NCBI GenBank assembly: GCA_913019965.1
Contig: CAJVZR010000002.1
Span: forward strand, 1 to 64,000
Reading direction: 5' to 3'
Length of the DNA stretch: 64,000 nucleotides
Source of the DNA: an uncultured Oleispira sp.
GTDB taxonomy: Bacteria; Pseudomonadota; Gammaproteobacteria; Pseudomonadales; Oceanobacteraceae
The position numbers and the translations under genes were made by a program. Under the pieces are notes generated by a model. It did not search any database, had not been told where the DNA came from, and worked only from the letters and a program-made list of their open reading frames with translations. Below are positions 18,150 through 27,355 of the stretch, piece after piece. Position 1 is the first letter of the stretch. Each line of letters starts with the position of its first letter.

Positions 18150-19367
18150 ATGGAAACAGTTGTAATTCGTTGGAACGTTGAACTAGAAACCTGGTTCGTT
18201 TCACCTATCACTCAAGATCAAGATACGCCGCACTGGTTATCTTTTGATGAGTGGGCTACCGAGCAAACTGACCTCGCAGCTTTTCGCTTTATATTAAATG
18301 GTGAAAACTATGTCTGTCGCTGGTTGACCCTGCCTGGAGTTCAAGGCCGCCATCTAGCCAAAGCCTTACCCTTTGCGTTAGAAGAAAGCTTGATTGAAGA
18401 CATAAGCCATTACCATCTAGTAACTGCTGGCAAGATTGGAAAGTTCAATCATCGAGTTTATTGCAACCAGATTGATGCCTTTAATCGTCTAATGGAAGCT
18501 TGTGAACTTCACCACATTCAATTGCGCCAACTCATTCCTGAAACCAGCCTAGTTGATAATCATTGCTTAATTCGCTCTGCAGATTATTGGCTAATTAACA
18601 TTCCAGGAATTGCTGAAGCAAAAGTTCATGAGTCCGCATTACCTGCCTTCTTAGAAGGCATTTGTGGTGAATTAGAAGCCGATTCAATTGAACAAATCAC
18701 TTTAATTGATAGCAGCTTAGATTCAGCTAATTTATTGAAAACCCAAATTGAAAGTAATTTCTCTGGGGTGATTAGCAAGATCGAGGTTCGCCACGGAAGC
18801 TTCAATGGCCAAAGAAGCACAGCACTGAATAATAAATGCTGTGATTTATTAACCGCTGAATTTAAACCGGTAGAAACTAAAAAAGATACGCCTGCGGCTT
18901 GGTGGAAACCCATTGCAGCACTTGCTGCCTGCTGGTGTGTTTTTTCGTTTACCCAAATCAGTTTAGAAAACAAACAACTTATTGCTCAGCAAGAGCAAGT
19001 TAAGTCTGAAACCATTGCTTTATATAAGCGCCTGTTCCCTGGGGAACGAGTTCGTTTCTTAGAACGACAAATCCGCAGCAAGGTCAAAGGGGATAGCACC
19101 CAAGTCAGTGCCGGAGTTATGGTGATGTTGCAGCAAGCCAGTAAAGCCTTGCAACAAGAAAACTTGAAGCAAACCATTCAATGGCAGAGCTTCCGCTTTA
19201 ACGATCGTCAAAACCAACTGGTAATCGATTTAACCTCAAAAACCTTAGCGCAATTACAAAGCTATAAATCTGCTCTAGAACAGCAAGGTCTGAGTGTCGA
19301 GATTGCTCAAGCTACTAACGATGATAAAGGTGTGAAAGGTCGATTGAAAATTGGAGCCGCAGCATGA
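18150..19367 (+). CDS. gspL: Type II secretion assembly protein GspL
   Basis: Bitopic inner-membrane protein (405 residues) that recruits GspE. The cytoplasmic actin-like domain includes WLTLPGVQGRHLAKALPFALEE near residues 50-72. One membrane helix (about 250-268, AALAACWCVFSF) is followed by a coiled, periplasmic ferredoxin-like domain. The last four bases overlap the gspM start (ATGA). Confidence 0.94.
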   Translation: METVVIRWNVELETWFVSPITQDQDTPHWLSFDEWATEQTDLAAFRFILNGENYVCRWLTLPGVQGRHLAKALPFALEESLIEDISHYHLVTAGKIGKFNHRVYCNQIDAFNRLMEACELHHIQLRQLIPETSLVDNHCLIRSADYWLINIPGIAEAKVHESALPAFLEGICGELEADSIEQITLIDSSLDSANLLKTQIESNFSGVISKIEVRHGSFNGQRSTALNNKCCDLLTAEFKPVETKKDTPAAWWKPIAALAACWCVFSFTQISLENKQLIAQQEQVKSETIALYKRLFPGERVRFLERQIRSKVKGDSTQVSAGVMVMLQQASKALQQENLKQTIQWQSFRFNDRQNQLVIDLTSKTLAQLQSYKSALEQQGLSVEIAQATNDDKGVKGRLKIGAAA

Positions 19368-19900
19368 GCAAGTTACAGCAACAAATCGCTAACAATTGGC
19401 AAGTAGGGCGACGAAAGTTTTCACAGCTTCCTCCTATAGTCAGTTTCAATCTTTGGTATGCCAGTCAAAATGGGCGCGACCAGAAAATCATCAAGGCAGT
19501 ATCAGCCTTCATCGTTTTTTGTTTAATTATCGTATTATTCGTACAACCCTTTTTAGCCAAGCAGAGTCTTTATCAAGGTAAGCTTGATAAAAGCCTTTCA
19601 ACCTACGAATTATTAGCCAGTAATGCTCATAAGTTCCAAGGCCAAGCAAGAAGCAGTTCGAGTAATGGTCCAATCTTGTCATTAGTAACTCAACAAGCCA
19701 AACGCTCAAACATTAACCTAAAGCGTTTTGAGCCAGATGGTGATGGTTTGCGTATCTGGTTAGAAGATGCGGTATTTGATGATGCGATTCGCTGGTTAGA
19801 GGAACTTAATCAAAAACACGGCATCCAAATCAAACAAATTAATGTCGACCGAAGTGAAAAGTCTGGCCGAGTAGATCTACGCGGTACTTTGTTTAAATAG
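19364..19900 (+). CDS. gspM: Type II secretion protein GspM
   Basis: Bitopic inner-membrane partner of GspL (178 residues): a short cytoplasmic N-terminus, one membrane helix (about 44-62), a coil, and a periplasmic domain with the typical LEELNQKHGIQIKQI stretch. It is translationally coupled to gspL. It is the last gene of the operon: no gspN or gspO follows, and gspC and gspD are not upstream, so those must lie elsewhere if the system is complete. Confidence 0.93.
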   Translation: MSKLQQQIANNWQVGRRKFSQLPPIVSFNLWYASQNGRDQKIIKAVSAFIVFCLIIVLFVQPFLAKQSLYQGKLDKSLSTYELLASNAHKFQGQARSSSSNGPILSLVTQQAKRSNINLKRFEPDGDGLRIWLEDAVFDDAIRWLEELNQKHGIQIKQINVDRSEKSGRVDLRGTLFK

Positions 19901-20006
19901 CCAAAGGCTGTAACTGACGGTTTAAATAGTATTTATTCATCAACCCGATTAATAAAGCTTATTTAAAGTATTAGATAAACTCGACTAAACTTCAGTCATC
20001 ACAATT

Positions 20007-20027
20007 AAGCCCGCAAGGGCTTTTTTT
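20007..20027 (+). terminator. Terminator of the type II secretion operon
   Basis: AAGCCC and GGGCTT around GCAA, followed by seven T, about 105 bases after gspM and before the glutathione reductase gene. Confidence 0.85.
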
Positions 20028-20069
20028 ATACCTTCTTATTTAAAGCCTGACGCTTTTGGAGAATCCATT

Positions 20070-21452
20070 TTGAATACAGAATTACAACATTTTGATCTTG
20101 TCGTTATTGGTGCCGGTTCGGGTGGTGTACGTTCAGCGCGCATGGCGGCAGCGCAAGGTAAGAAGGTCGCTATTATAGAGAACCGTTATTTAGGCGGCAC
20201 CTGTGTGAACGTCGGCTGCGTACCGAAGAAAATGTTTGTCTATGCGTCGGAATACAGCGAAAAAATGGAAGAAGCCAAAGGTTTTGGTATCGATGGCCAG
20301 ATTAATGGCTTCCATTGGCCAACACTGCGCGATAACAAGACTAATGAGATCTCCCGTTTAAACGGTATTTATGAGAATTTACTGACCGGCCCAGGGGCAA
20401 CCATCTTCAACGGCACAGGTAGCTTAGTCGATGCGAATACTGTGCATGTACAAGGGCAAGATGGTAGTGAACAAGATATCAGTGCCGAAACTGTCTTAAT
20501 AGCGACGGGTAGCTGGCCCTTCAAGCCCGACGTTCCAGGGGCCGAGCACGCTATTACTTCTAATGAAGTATTTAACCTAGCTGATGAAGACTTTCCTAAA
20601 CGTGCTCTCGTCGTAGGCGCTGGCTATATCGCCGTAGAATTCGCCGGTATCTTTAATGGGCTAGGCGCAGAAACAACCCTAGCGTGTCGAAAAGGCTTAG
20701 TACTACGCGGTTTTGATGAAGATATTCGAGCTTTCGTTCAAGGTCAAATGCAAGAGAAGGGCGTGAATATCCGTCCAGAAACTGAAATTGAGCGTATAGA
20801 AAAGCAAGCCGATGGCTCACTATTGGTTTTCTATACCAATAACGAGCAGCAAGAAGTTGATCTCATTCTTTATGCAACAGGCCGTCGCCCAATGACAGAT
20901 GGTTTGAATCTAGAGAAGCTTGGCATCGAATTAAATAACAATGGCACCATCAAGGTAGATGATTTCTTCAAATCGAGTCTACCTTCTGTTTACGCCTTAG
21001 GGGACGTTATCGGCACACCTCAATTAACGCCAATAGCGCTCGCCCAAGGGATGAAATTCTTAGCCCACATGTATCATGGCGATACCGTACCAATGAACTA
21101 CGACAACATTCCGACAGCGGTTTTCTGTCAGCCTAATATCGGCACAGTTGGGTTAACTGAAGATCAATGTAAAGCGAAAGGGATCGATTTTGATGTGTAT
21201 GAATCGAACTTTAAACCACTAAAACATACGATCTCTGGAATGAATGAACGCACCTTGATGAAGCTAATTGTTAATAAAGCCGATGACAAGGTGATTGGTG
21301 CCCACATGGTAGGCCATGACGCAGGAGAAACCGTACAGGGGATTGCTGTGGCGATAACCGCTGGCGCAACTAAGGCTGATTTTAATGCAACGATTGGGAT
21401 TCACCCAACGTCGGCTGAAGAGTTTGTGACTATGCGCAGTGCTAGGTCTTAG
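20070..21452 (+). CDS. gorA: Glutathione-disulfide reductase
   Basis: FAD- and NADPH-dependent reductase that keeps cytosolic glutathione reduced (460 residues). FAD motif GAGSGG near residue 13, redox-active disulfide GTCVNVGCVPKK (about 44-55), NADPH-binding GAGYIAVEFAG with a downstream Arg region, FAD-contact ALGDV, and the C-terminal catalytic HPTSAEEFVTM. The GCVPKK variant and the SEYSEKMEEAKGFG segment point to glutathione reductase instead of lipoamide dehydrogenase. The start is TTG at 20070 with TTGGAGA about 8 bases upstream. It is monocistronic after the secretion-operon terminator. Confidence 0.93.
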   Translation: MNTELQHFDLVVIGAGSGGVRSARMAAAQGKKVAIIENRYLGGTCVNVGCVPKKMFVYASEYSEKMEEAKGFGIDGQINGFHWPTLRDNKTNEISRLNGIYENLLTGPGATIFNGTGSLVDANTVHVQGQDGSEQDISAETVLIATGSWPFKPDVPGAEHAITSNEVFNLADEDFPKRALVVGAGYIAVEFAGIFNGLGAETTLACRKGLVLRGFDEDIRAFVQGQMQEKGVNIRPETEIERIEKQADGSLLVFYTNNEQQEVDLILYATGRRPMTDGLNLEKLGIELNNNGTIKVDDFFKSSLPSVYALGDVIGTPQLTPIALAQGMKFLAHMYHGDTVPMNYDNIPTAVFCQPNIGTVGLTEDQCKAKGIDFDVYESNFKPLKHTISGMNERTLMKLIVNKADDKVIGAHMVGHDAGETVQGIAVAITAGATKADFNATIGIHPTSAEEFVTMRSARS

Positions 21453-21506
21453 ATTCAAGCAAACCAAAGCATCTGCTTTTATAATCTAAATAATTGTCTG
21501 TGGTGA

Positions 21507-21617
21507 TGCATTAGGTGATTTGTTTTTGGGGCTTCCCGCAGCAGGAGCTGTGGAGAGCGTACAGGGAGAGCGAAGCGGCGTATTTACCGCGTCCCCGGAA
21601 AGGAATTACCTAATGCA
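21507..21617. repeat. MITE-like element with terminal inverted repeats
   Basis: A 111-base segment bounded by TGCATTAGGTGATT (21507-21520) and AATTACCTAATGCA (21604-21617), which are reverse complements except at one position. The interior is GC-richer than the surroundings and contains no reading frame of note. It lies between the gorA and rapA 3' ends. Confidence 0.55.
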
Positions 21618-21705
21618 GCGCTTAGTAAGCTTGGCAGCAGATTTGATAAGGGTTCTTAGATAGAGAATAGCAATCAAATGTTCCATCCCTGGAGTGCCTT
21701 CCGGC

Positions 21706-21723
21706 CTGTACATCCATGTACAG
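21706..21723. repeat. Perfect short inverted repeat
   Basis: CTGTACAT and ATGTACAG around CC. It lies 30 bases past the rapA stop codon. There is no T tract, so it is not an obvious terminator; it may belong to a dispersed intergenic repeat family. Confidence 0.4.
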
Positions 21724-21752
21724 TCGCTCACTGGGCTGCGAAGCAGCGCTTT

Positions 21753-24533
21753 TTACCCACAGAATACAATACGGATATTATCCATTTTATAGTTCGCGGT
21801 GCTAATCGCTTGCTGAAGGTCTGCTTTCTTTTGCTGCAATAACTCGATTTCACTATCGCGGATATTACGATTGGTTTTCTGTAATTCCTGTAAACGTGAA
21901 ATCTCACCATCTAACTCAGTTGCCATGCGATGCGCGCCACGAGATAACTGAGTCGGTAATTGCGCCTCTGCAGCGTCTTTAGCGACTTTCAAGGCTTTCT
22001 TAATGCCTGACTCTACACGCTTCACTAAGCCTGAAGCTGTTGAACGCTTTAAATCTTCAGGGAAGTCTAGGTAATCAGGTTCAAAGAAATCAACCTGACC
22101 ATCGGGATCCACAGCAATGTGTAGACCTTCTGCAGGTAGATAACGCTGAATTTGTAATGCCTTTGGTGCTTGGCAATCCAAGGTATATTGGGCTTGGAAG
22201 TAAAAGTCACCGGTTGAGAAATTATGATTCTCAACATAAGCCACATTCGAGTTACCGTGCTCTTCAGACAAGATTAAATCCAAAGCACCTACTACTAACG
22301 GGTGCTCCCAAGTGAAGAACTGCACATCGTCACGGGCAACCGCCACATCGCGGCGACAAGTATAGGTTAAGCCGTCTTCCGGTAGGTGAGGGAAGTAGCT
22401 GGTTAACATGTGGTCCCCAGGGCGCAAGATAAAGCAGTGATGGCTATGATCCTGCTGAATAATGCCGTAAACATCACACATTTGCTCTAAGAAGCTCGGT
22501 AATACCGCTTGATCCAGCATGTCATCCGCGAGAATTTCATCCATCAAGGCTTTTGACTTATCTGGGTCGCATGACTGTAACTCTAATAAACGGTCTCGAC
22601 CTTGCTCTAATTCTTGTTGCTGCTTTTCACGCTCAGGAATCAGCGTATCAACCAGCTTATGCAAAACAGAGTTATCAGTACTTTCTAAAGCGTCAACCAT
22701 TTCACTGTGGTGATGATTTAATAATGATTGAGCCAGCGGGTTAGGATGACTAAATACATCCACCCCTTGGTTTAACAGTTCAAATAAACGCTCTGAAGCA
22801 TGACCTTCAAAGTAGGGGATATGCAACTGAATATCGAATTTTTGACCAATTCGATCAAGGCGACCAATTCGCTGCTCAATGAGATCGCAATTATCCGGCA
22901 GATCAAACAAAACTAAATGACGAGCAAATTGGAAGTTTCGTCCTTCACTTCCTATTTCACTACACAATAAAATCTGAGCGCCACCTTCTTGCTCGGCAAA
23001 ATACGCAGCCGCGCGGTCACGCTCAATAATGTCCATATCTTCATGGAACACGGCACACTGAGTACCGTACTTTTCCCACAACGCGCGTTCGATTTGTAAA
23101 ACGGTTTTCTGCTGGTGAGTAATTAATAAGAATTTCTCACCTTTATTGGCCTTAATCAGCTCATTAATCCAATCAATGCGTGGATCTATGCTCTCCCAGT
23201 CATCAACTTGACGCTCTGGGTATAAACCTTCCATGCCAGCTTGTGCTTGATAAGCCTCTGGCAACATAAATGGCTGAGCAATCACCTCTCGATTTGGGAA
23301 ACCTTCCATCGCGCTACGAGTATTTCGGAATAAAACCCGACCCGTACCGTGCTGATCAATTAACTGCTTAATCCAAGCCTGAGCTTGCTCAGCATCTGGT
23401 TGAGCAGGAATCTCTTGGTTCAATAGCGCTTGTAATGCATCACGCTCAGTTTGATTTAGCTCATTGCCTGATAATAGCGTCTGCGCTGCAGCAGCCACAG
23501 GCTGGAACTGAGACTGCTCTTGAATGAACTCTTCTAGATTGTGGAAACGCTCAGGGTCTAATAAACGTAGACGGGCAAAATGACCTTCCATACCCAATTG
23601 CTCTGGCGTTGCAGTAAGCAATAATAAGCCTGGGCACTGATGCGCCAAGGATTCAACGAGTCCATAGCCTTCATCATGAGACTGTGGTGACCACTCAAGG
23701 TGATGCGCCTCATCGACCACAACCATATCCCAGCCCGCCGATAAAACTTGTTCGCGACGTTTAGGGTCACCAGCAATAGAGCTTAAAGGTGCTAGAACCA
23801 GTTGTTGTTGTAAATACGGATTGCCACCATCTTCTTGATCTTCAAGCGCTAGGCAACGGCCTTCGTCTAAAACGCTAAAGCGTAAATTGAAACGACGTAC
23901 CATTTCAACCAACCACTGATGAGTTAACGCTTCCGGCAATAACACTAAAACTCGTTCAATGCGCTCATTAAGAAGTAAGCGATGCATGATCATGCCCGCT
24001 TCAATGGTTTTACCCAAACCCACTTCATCTGCTAATAAAACCCGAGGCGCTTCTCGACTAGAGACTTCGTTCGCAATAAATAGCTGATGAGGTAAAAGGG
24101 TAGTTCGGGAGCCAACAAGACCATAGTGTTTACGCTCTTCTAATTTGCTCTTCATCTGTAGAGCACGTAAACGTAATTCATAAGCCTTACTATTATCGAC
24201 CTGGCCGGCCAATAAACGCTCAGAAGCTTGGCTCAATTGGATATGACCACTTAGCTGTGTTTCAGGAAGAATGCGGTCAGCATCACCATAAAACAATATT
24301 CCGTTCATTTCTTGAACTTCAGTGATGGTAAGTGAGCTACCGTCTTCTAAAGTTACCGTATCTTCGACATCAAACTTGATGCGTGTAAGAGGGGCTTGAT
24401 CCTTGGCATAACGCCTAACTTCTTCCGCTGCTGGGTATAGAATCGCCACCTGGCGAAAATCAACTTCTTGGACCATCCCTAGGCCTAAATCGGACTCCGT
24501 ATCACTGATCCAACGCTGACCAACTTCAAACAT
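21753..24533 (-). CDS. rapA: RNA polymerase-associated protein RapA (SWI2/SNF2 ATPase)
   Basis: Swi2/Snf2-type ATPase that binds RNA polymerase and recycles it after transcription (926 residues; the E. coli protein is 968). The N-terminal domain opens with FEVGQRWISDTESDLGLG, the family signature. The helicase core has DEVGLGKTIEAG (Walker A), VVDEAHHLEW (motif II), LLLLTATP (motif III), and in lobe 2 SEIGSEGRNFQFA and DLIEQRIGRLDRIGQ. The C-terminal part includes the RapA-specific domain and ends with a Lys/Gln-rich helix. It is monocistronic and divergent from the Hpt gene. Confidence 0.96.
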   Translation of the reverse strand: MFEVGQRWISDTESDLGLGMVQEVDFRQVAILYPAAEEVRRYAKDQAPLTRIKFDVEDTVTLEDGSSLTITEVQEMNGILFYGDADRILPETQLSGHIQLSQASERLLAGQVDNSKAYELRLRALQMKSKLEERKHYGLVGSRTTLLPHQLFIANEVSSREAPRVLLADEVGLGKTIEAGMIMHRLLLNERIERVLVLLPEALTHQWLVEMVRRFNLRFSVLDEGRCLALEDQEDGGNPYLQQQLVLAPLSSIAGDPKRREQVLSAGWDMVVVDEAHHLEWSPQSHDEGYGLVESLAHQCPGLLLLTATPEQLGMEGHFARLRLLDPERFHNLEEFIQEQSQFQPVAAAAQTLLSGNELNQTERDALQALLNQEIPAQPDAEQAQAWIKQLIDQHGTGRVLFRNTRSAMEGFPNREVIAQPFMLPEAYQAQAGMEGLYPERQVDDWESIDPRIDWINELIKANKGEKFLLITHQQKTVLQIERALWEKYGTQCAVFHEDMDIIERDRAAAYFAEQEGGAQILLCSEIGSEGRNFQFARHLVLFDLPDNCDLIEQRIGRLDRIGQKFDIQLHIPYFEGHASERLFELLNQGVDVFSHPNPLAQSLLNHHHSEMVDALESTDNSVLHKLVDTLIPEREKQQQELEQGRDRLLELQSCDPDKSKALMDEILADDMLDQAVLPSFLEQMCDVYGIIQQDHSHHCFILRPGDHMLTSYFPHLPEDGLTYTCRRDVAVARDDVQFFTWEHPLVVGALDLILSEEHGNSNVAYVENHNFSTGDFYFQAQYTLDCQAPKALQIQRYLPAEGLHIAVDPDGQVDFFEPDYLDFPEDLKRSTASGLVKRVESGIKKALKVAKDAAEAQLPTQLSRGAHRMATELDGEISRLQELQKTNRNIRDSEIELLQQKKADLQQAISTANYKMDNIRIVFCG

Positions 24534-24719
24534 GCGCCATTTACTCCAAAACCTTAAAAATTATGCGCGCATTTTAAAGGATGCGCCGCAGCAAAGACAG
24601 GGGATATAAGCTTGTTATTCATTAATCATAGGTAAATATTCGTATTATCGAGACCTCGATCATTGGTTTTATTGGGCTAGTCTATAAAGACAGGCCATTT
24701 AGTTACTTTAAGAGCGCAT

Positions 24720-25091
24720 ATGGGAAATCCTAAATTAGAATACTCAGCGGAATCAACATGGGACCAAAGCCGAACCATTAGTCGTATGGGCGGATCAAGA
24801 GCGCTCATCGAAAAACTTGCGACCTTGTTCCTACGAGATACTCCTTTACAGCTTGAGCAAGCACTACATGGCATAGAGCAGCAAGATTATGAGATGACTT
24901 ATATTCCAATTCATTCACTAAAAGGAACTTCTTCAAATTTTTGCACCCGGCATCTAGAAAACCTGTGCGCTGAATTACTTAAAACGGTTAAAGAGGGTGA
25001 TTGGAAGCAGGCACAAATACTTCATCAAAATCTAGCTGATGAATATTCAAAGCTAGAAACTCAGTTTCAGGCGTTCATCGAACACGATTAA
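24720..25091 (+). CDS. Free-standing histidine phosphotransfer (Hpt) domain protein
   Basis: A 123-residue helical protein with the Hpt active-site motif HSLKGTS (His65), preceded by the usual helix with FLRDTPLQLEQAL. It would shuttle phosphate between a hybrid kinase receiver and a final response regulator. No kinase or regulator lies next to it; the nearest kinase in this window, at 1.2-3.3 kb, lacks a receiver domain and is not an obvious partner. It is divergent from rapA. Confidence 0.88.
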   Translation: MGNPKLEYSAESTWDQSRTISRMGGSRALIEKLATLFLRDTPLQLEQALHGIEQQDYEMTYIPIHSLKGTSSNFCTRHLENLCAELLKTVKEGDWKQAQILHQNLADEYSKLETQFQAFIEHD

Positions 25092-25420
25092 CACCTTACT
25101 AAAAAGTGCAGCATTCAGTATTTGCTTCCTCAATAAATCTCAACTTTTAGCGCCTCAATAAATCCGATAATATTTACGCCTTATATAGATCGTTAACCTG
25201 AACATTCAATAGGGGCATACATAAGCTTCTTGCTGAATAAGCTCAAATACTTCATAGGTTACTTCTTAAGATACAACACTCAAGATACATCCTAAATACT
25301 CAACAGAGTTACACTATAATTTCTCTAATACACCAATTCAAATTAGCTAAACACATCATCAGACGATTAAAGAGTTCGGCAAGACCAATCCTTAAGAAAG
25401 AGAACTGGACACTACTTATA

Positions 25421-25446
25421 ATTCCGATAATTGTTATTATCGGAAT
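25421..25446. repeat. Perfect palindrome, candidate recombinase-binding site
   Basis: ATTCCGATAAT (25421-25431) and ATTATCGGAAT (25436-25446) around TGTT. The half-site TCCGATAAT also occurs singly at 25163-25171 and 25967-25975. Arm length suits tyrosine-recombinase or dimeric-regulator binding; no T tract follows, so it is not a terminator. Confidence 0.55.
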
Positions 25447-25727
25447 AATGCAATACTAGTAATATGAACCGATACTTCACAACAACGCGTCTTTATCCCA
25501 ACCAATATCGTCTACTACGAACACAATTAATTAATGCATTATATCTTTATATAACAATATGTTGTGAGACTTACTTAAAGCTTTTAATAGCTTTAGATAA
25601 TACTAATAACCATAATTAGGATCCTAAACTTAACCGCCAACCACAACTACTATACGATCATGAATCGAAGGTATGAATTTTCTATAATTACTGATAGTCC
25701 AGCCTGGAATGTCGATAACAATGTCTT

Positions 25728-25775
25728 TTGTTAAGCTAATTGTTAAGCTAATTGTTAAGCTAATTGTTAAGCTAA
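25728..25775. repeat. Four perfect 12-base tandem repeats
   Basis: The unit TTGTTAAGCTAA is repeated four times without mismatch or spacing, about 135 bases before the recombinase frame. The array is iteron-like in form. It is not CRISPR, because there are no spacers. Confidence 0.75.
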
Positions 25776-25909
25776 ATACCACCACACAAACAATCCATCT
25801 TGCTCATTTTTAATAGGATTTCTCTCATCAACTCACAATCAACAGTCATTCATCCTTTATTTTTCTAGCTAACAAATTAAACTAAAACCGGCTTAGGAAT
25901 CACTTATCC

Positions 25910-27313
25910 TTGGCTGAAAAACCATCGAGCTCCTATCAGAATAACGTAATTAAACACCTTGTTATTTCCGATAATTATGAGACCATATTCAATACACTAA
26001 CCATCATTAATCAAGAAGCTATTAAACTCAATCCAATGAATCCATTTCTTAGCTCGCCCATCCCCATGTTCGACAACCTTCAATATCTGAGCAGTCCATT
26101 CAAAGAAGCCGATACTATCCATGCTAGGCAAAAAAAAGTTAATTCAGGACTCGCATCCGCCATCAACCAAAAAGCGGAAAGCAAAGAAGACCTGTACCAT
26201 TGCCTTACATTCTTACAGAGCTACAACGGCAGCCAAGCCACTTTTAATAGCTACCGCCGAGAAGTTGAACGCTTACTGCAGTGGTCATGGTTTGTACAGG
26301 ATAAAACTATCACGGAGCTAAGGCGCTTAGATATTGAAGAGTATTTAGAATTCTGCCAACACCCTCCCATTAACTGGATTGGCACAAAGCAAGTCTCACG
26401 CTTTAAAAACAGCCAAGGGCTACGCGTGGTAAACAATGATTGGCGCCCTTTTGTTAGCCAGGTTACGAAGATTGAAAGCAAATTAGGCCGAAGTGCCGAT
26501 AACAAGCAATTTAAGCTATCGCAAAAAAGCTTACAGGCAATCTTCTCAATCCTATCGACCTTCTTTAATTATTTGTTACAAGAAGATTATGGTGAGTTAA
26601 ATCCTGTGGCTCTTATCAGACAAAAGAGCAAATATCTGCAATCCCACGCTTACAAAGAACCCATCCGCAGGATATCAAACCTACAGTGGGACTTTGTGAT
26701 CGAAACCGCGGAATTAAATGCCGCCAAAGAACCCAAGCAACATGAGCGCAGTTTATTCATTATGAATTGTTTATTTGCCATGTATTTGCGAATTTCAGAG
26801 CTGGTTGCCGACGAACGCTCAACCCCGACGATGGGGGACTTCCGAGCCGATGCCGATAACAACTGGTGGCTACAAGTCACAGGTAAAGGCAACAAGGTAA
26901 GAATGGTGACGGTATCTGATGAAATGCTCAGCGCCCTAAAGCGTTATCGCACTTATTTAGGCTTATCCGCTCTGCCCCACATCAGTGAGCCGACCCCTAT
27001 GATCTCTAAGATTAAAGGAAAAGGACCTGTTACCAGCACTCGCCAAATTCGCTTCATCGTACAAGATTGCTTCGACCAGGCTTATCAGCGTATGCGTGAG
27101 CAAGGTTTAAAAGAAGAAGCATTAGAACTAAAGGCGGCAACCGTTCACTGGCTGAGACATACCGGCATATCAGAAGATGTAAAACACAGACCCAAAGAAC
27201 ACGTTCGTGATGATGCCGGTCACGCAAGCATGGCAACCACCGACCGGTATATTGATACCGAAATGAGAGAGCGTCACGCAAGTGCTAAACACAAGAAGAT
27301 AAAGCCCGATTAG
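25910..27313 (+). CDS. Tyrosine recombinase (phage-integrase family), copy 1
   Basis: Site-specific tyrosine recombinase of up to 467 residues. The SAM-like core-binding domain (TFNSYRREVERLLQW) is followed by a catalytic domain with all expected residues: Arg294 (LRISEL), Lys326 (TGKGNK), His413 and Arg416 (HWLRHT), His438 (GHAS) and the nucleophile Tyr447 (DRYI). The TTG start at 25910 has a distant AGGA; an ATG at 26036 gives a 425-residue protein that better fits the family and would leave the TCCGATAAT copy at 25967 upstream. It is paralogous to the recombinase at 28618 (shared DEMLxALxxYRTxLGL) and converges on the KfrA-like gene 42 bases away. The repeats upstream may be its targets. 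Confidence 0.88.
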   Translation: MAEKPSSSYQNNVIKHLVISDNYETIFNTLTIINQEAIKLNPMNPFLSSPIPMFDNLQYLSSPFKEADTIHARQKKVNSGLASAINQKAESKEDLYHCLTFLQSYNGSQATFNSYRREVERLLQWSWFVQDKTITELRRLDIEEYLEFCQHPPINWIGTKQVSRFKNSQGLRVVNNDWRPFVSQVTKIESKLGRSADNKQFKLSQKSLQAIFSILSTFFNYLLQEDYGELNPVALIRQKSKYLQSHAYKEPIRRISNLQWDFVIETAELNAAKEPKQHERSLFIMNCLFAMYLRISELVADERSTPTMGDFRADADNNWWLQVTGKGNKVRMVTVSDEMLSALKRYRTYLGLSALPHISEPTPMISKIKGKGPVTSTRQIRFIVQDCFDQAYQRMREQGLKEEALELKAATVHWLRHTGISEDVKHRPKEHVRDDAGHASMATTDRYIDTEMRERHASAKHKKIKPD

Positions 27314-27355
27314 TATTCTGACTCTGGCTATTTATAAGCACTCAAGAAGCGTAAT

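Larger units (their letters stand above)
25092..25909. other. 818-base AT-rich gene-free region with repeats
   Basis: No credible gene is present. Contents: a 12-base direct repeat CCTCAATAAATC (25128-25139 and 25153-25164), a perfect 11-base-arm palindrome (25421-25446), further TCCGATAAT copies (25163-25171, and 25967-25975 inside the following open frame), and four perfect tandem 12-base units (25728-25775). This density of repeats upstream of a tyrosine recombinase suggests a recombination or regulatory site. Confidence 0.6.

Noticed and set aside
25728-25775. CRISPR array
   Set aside because: Repeats are 12 bases, contiguous and without spacers; no cas genes.
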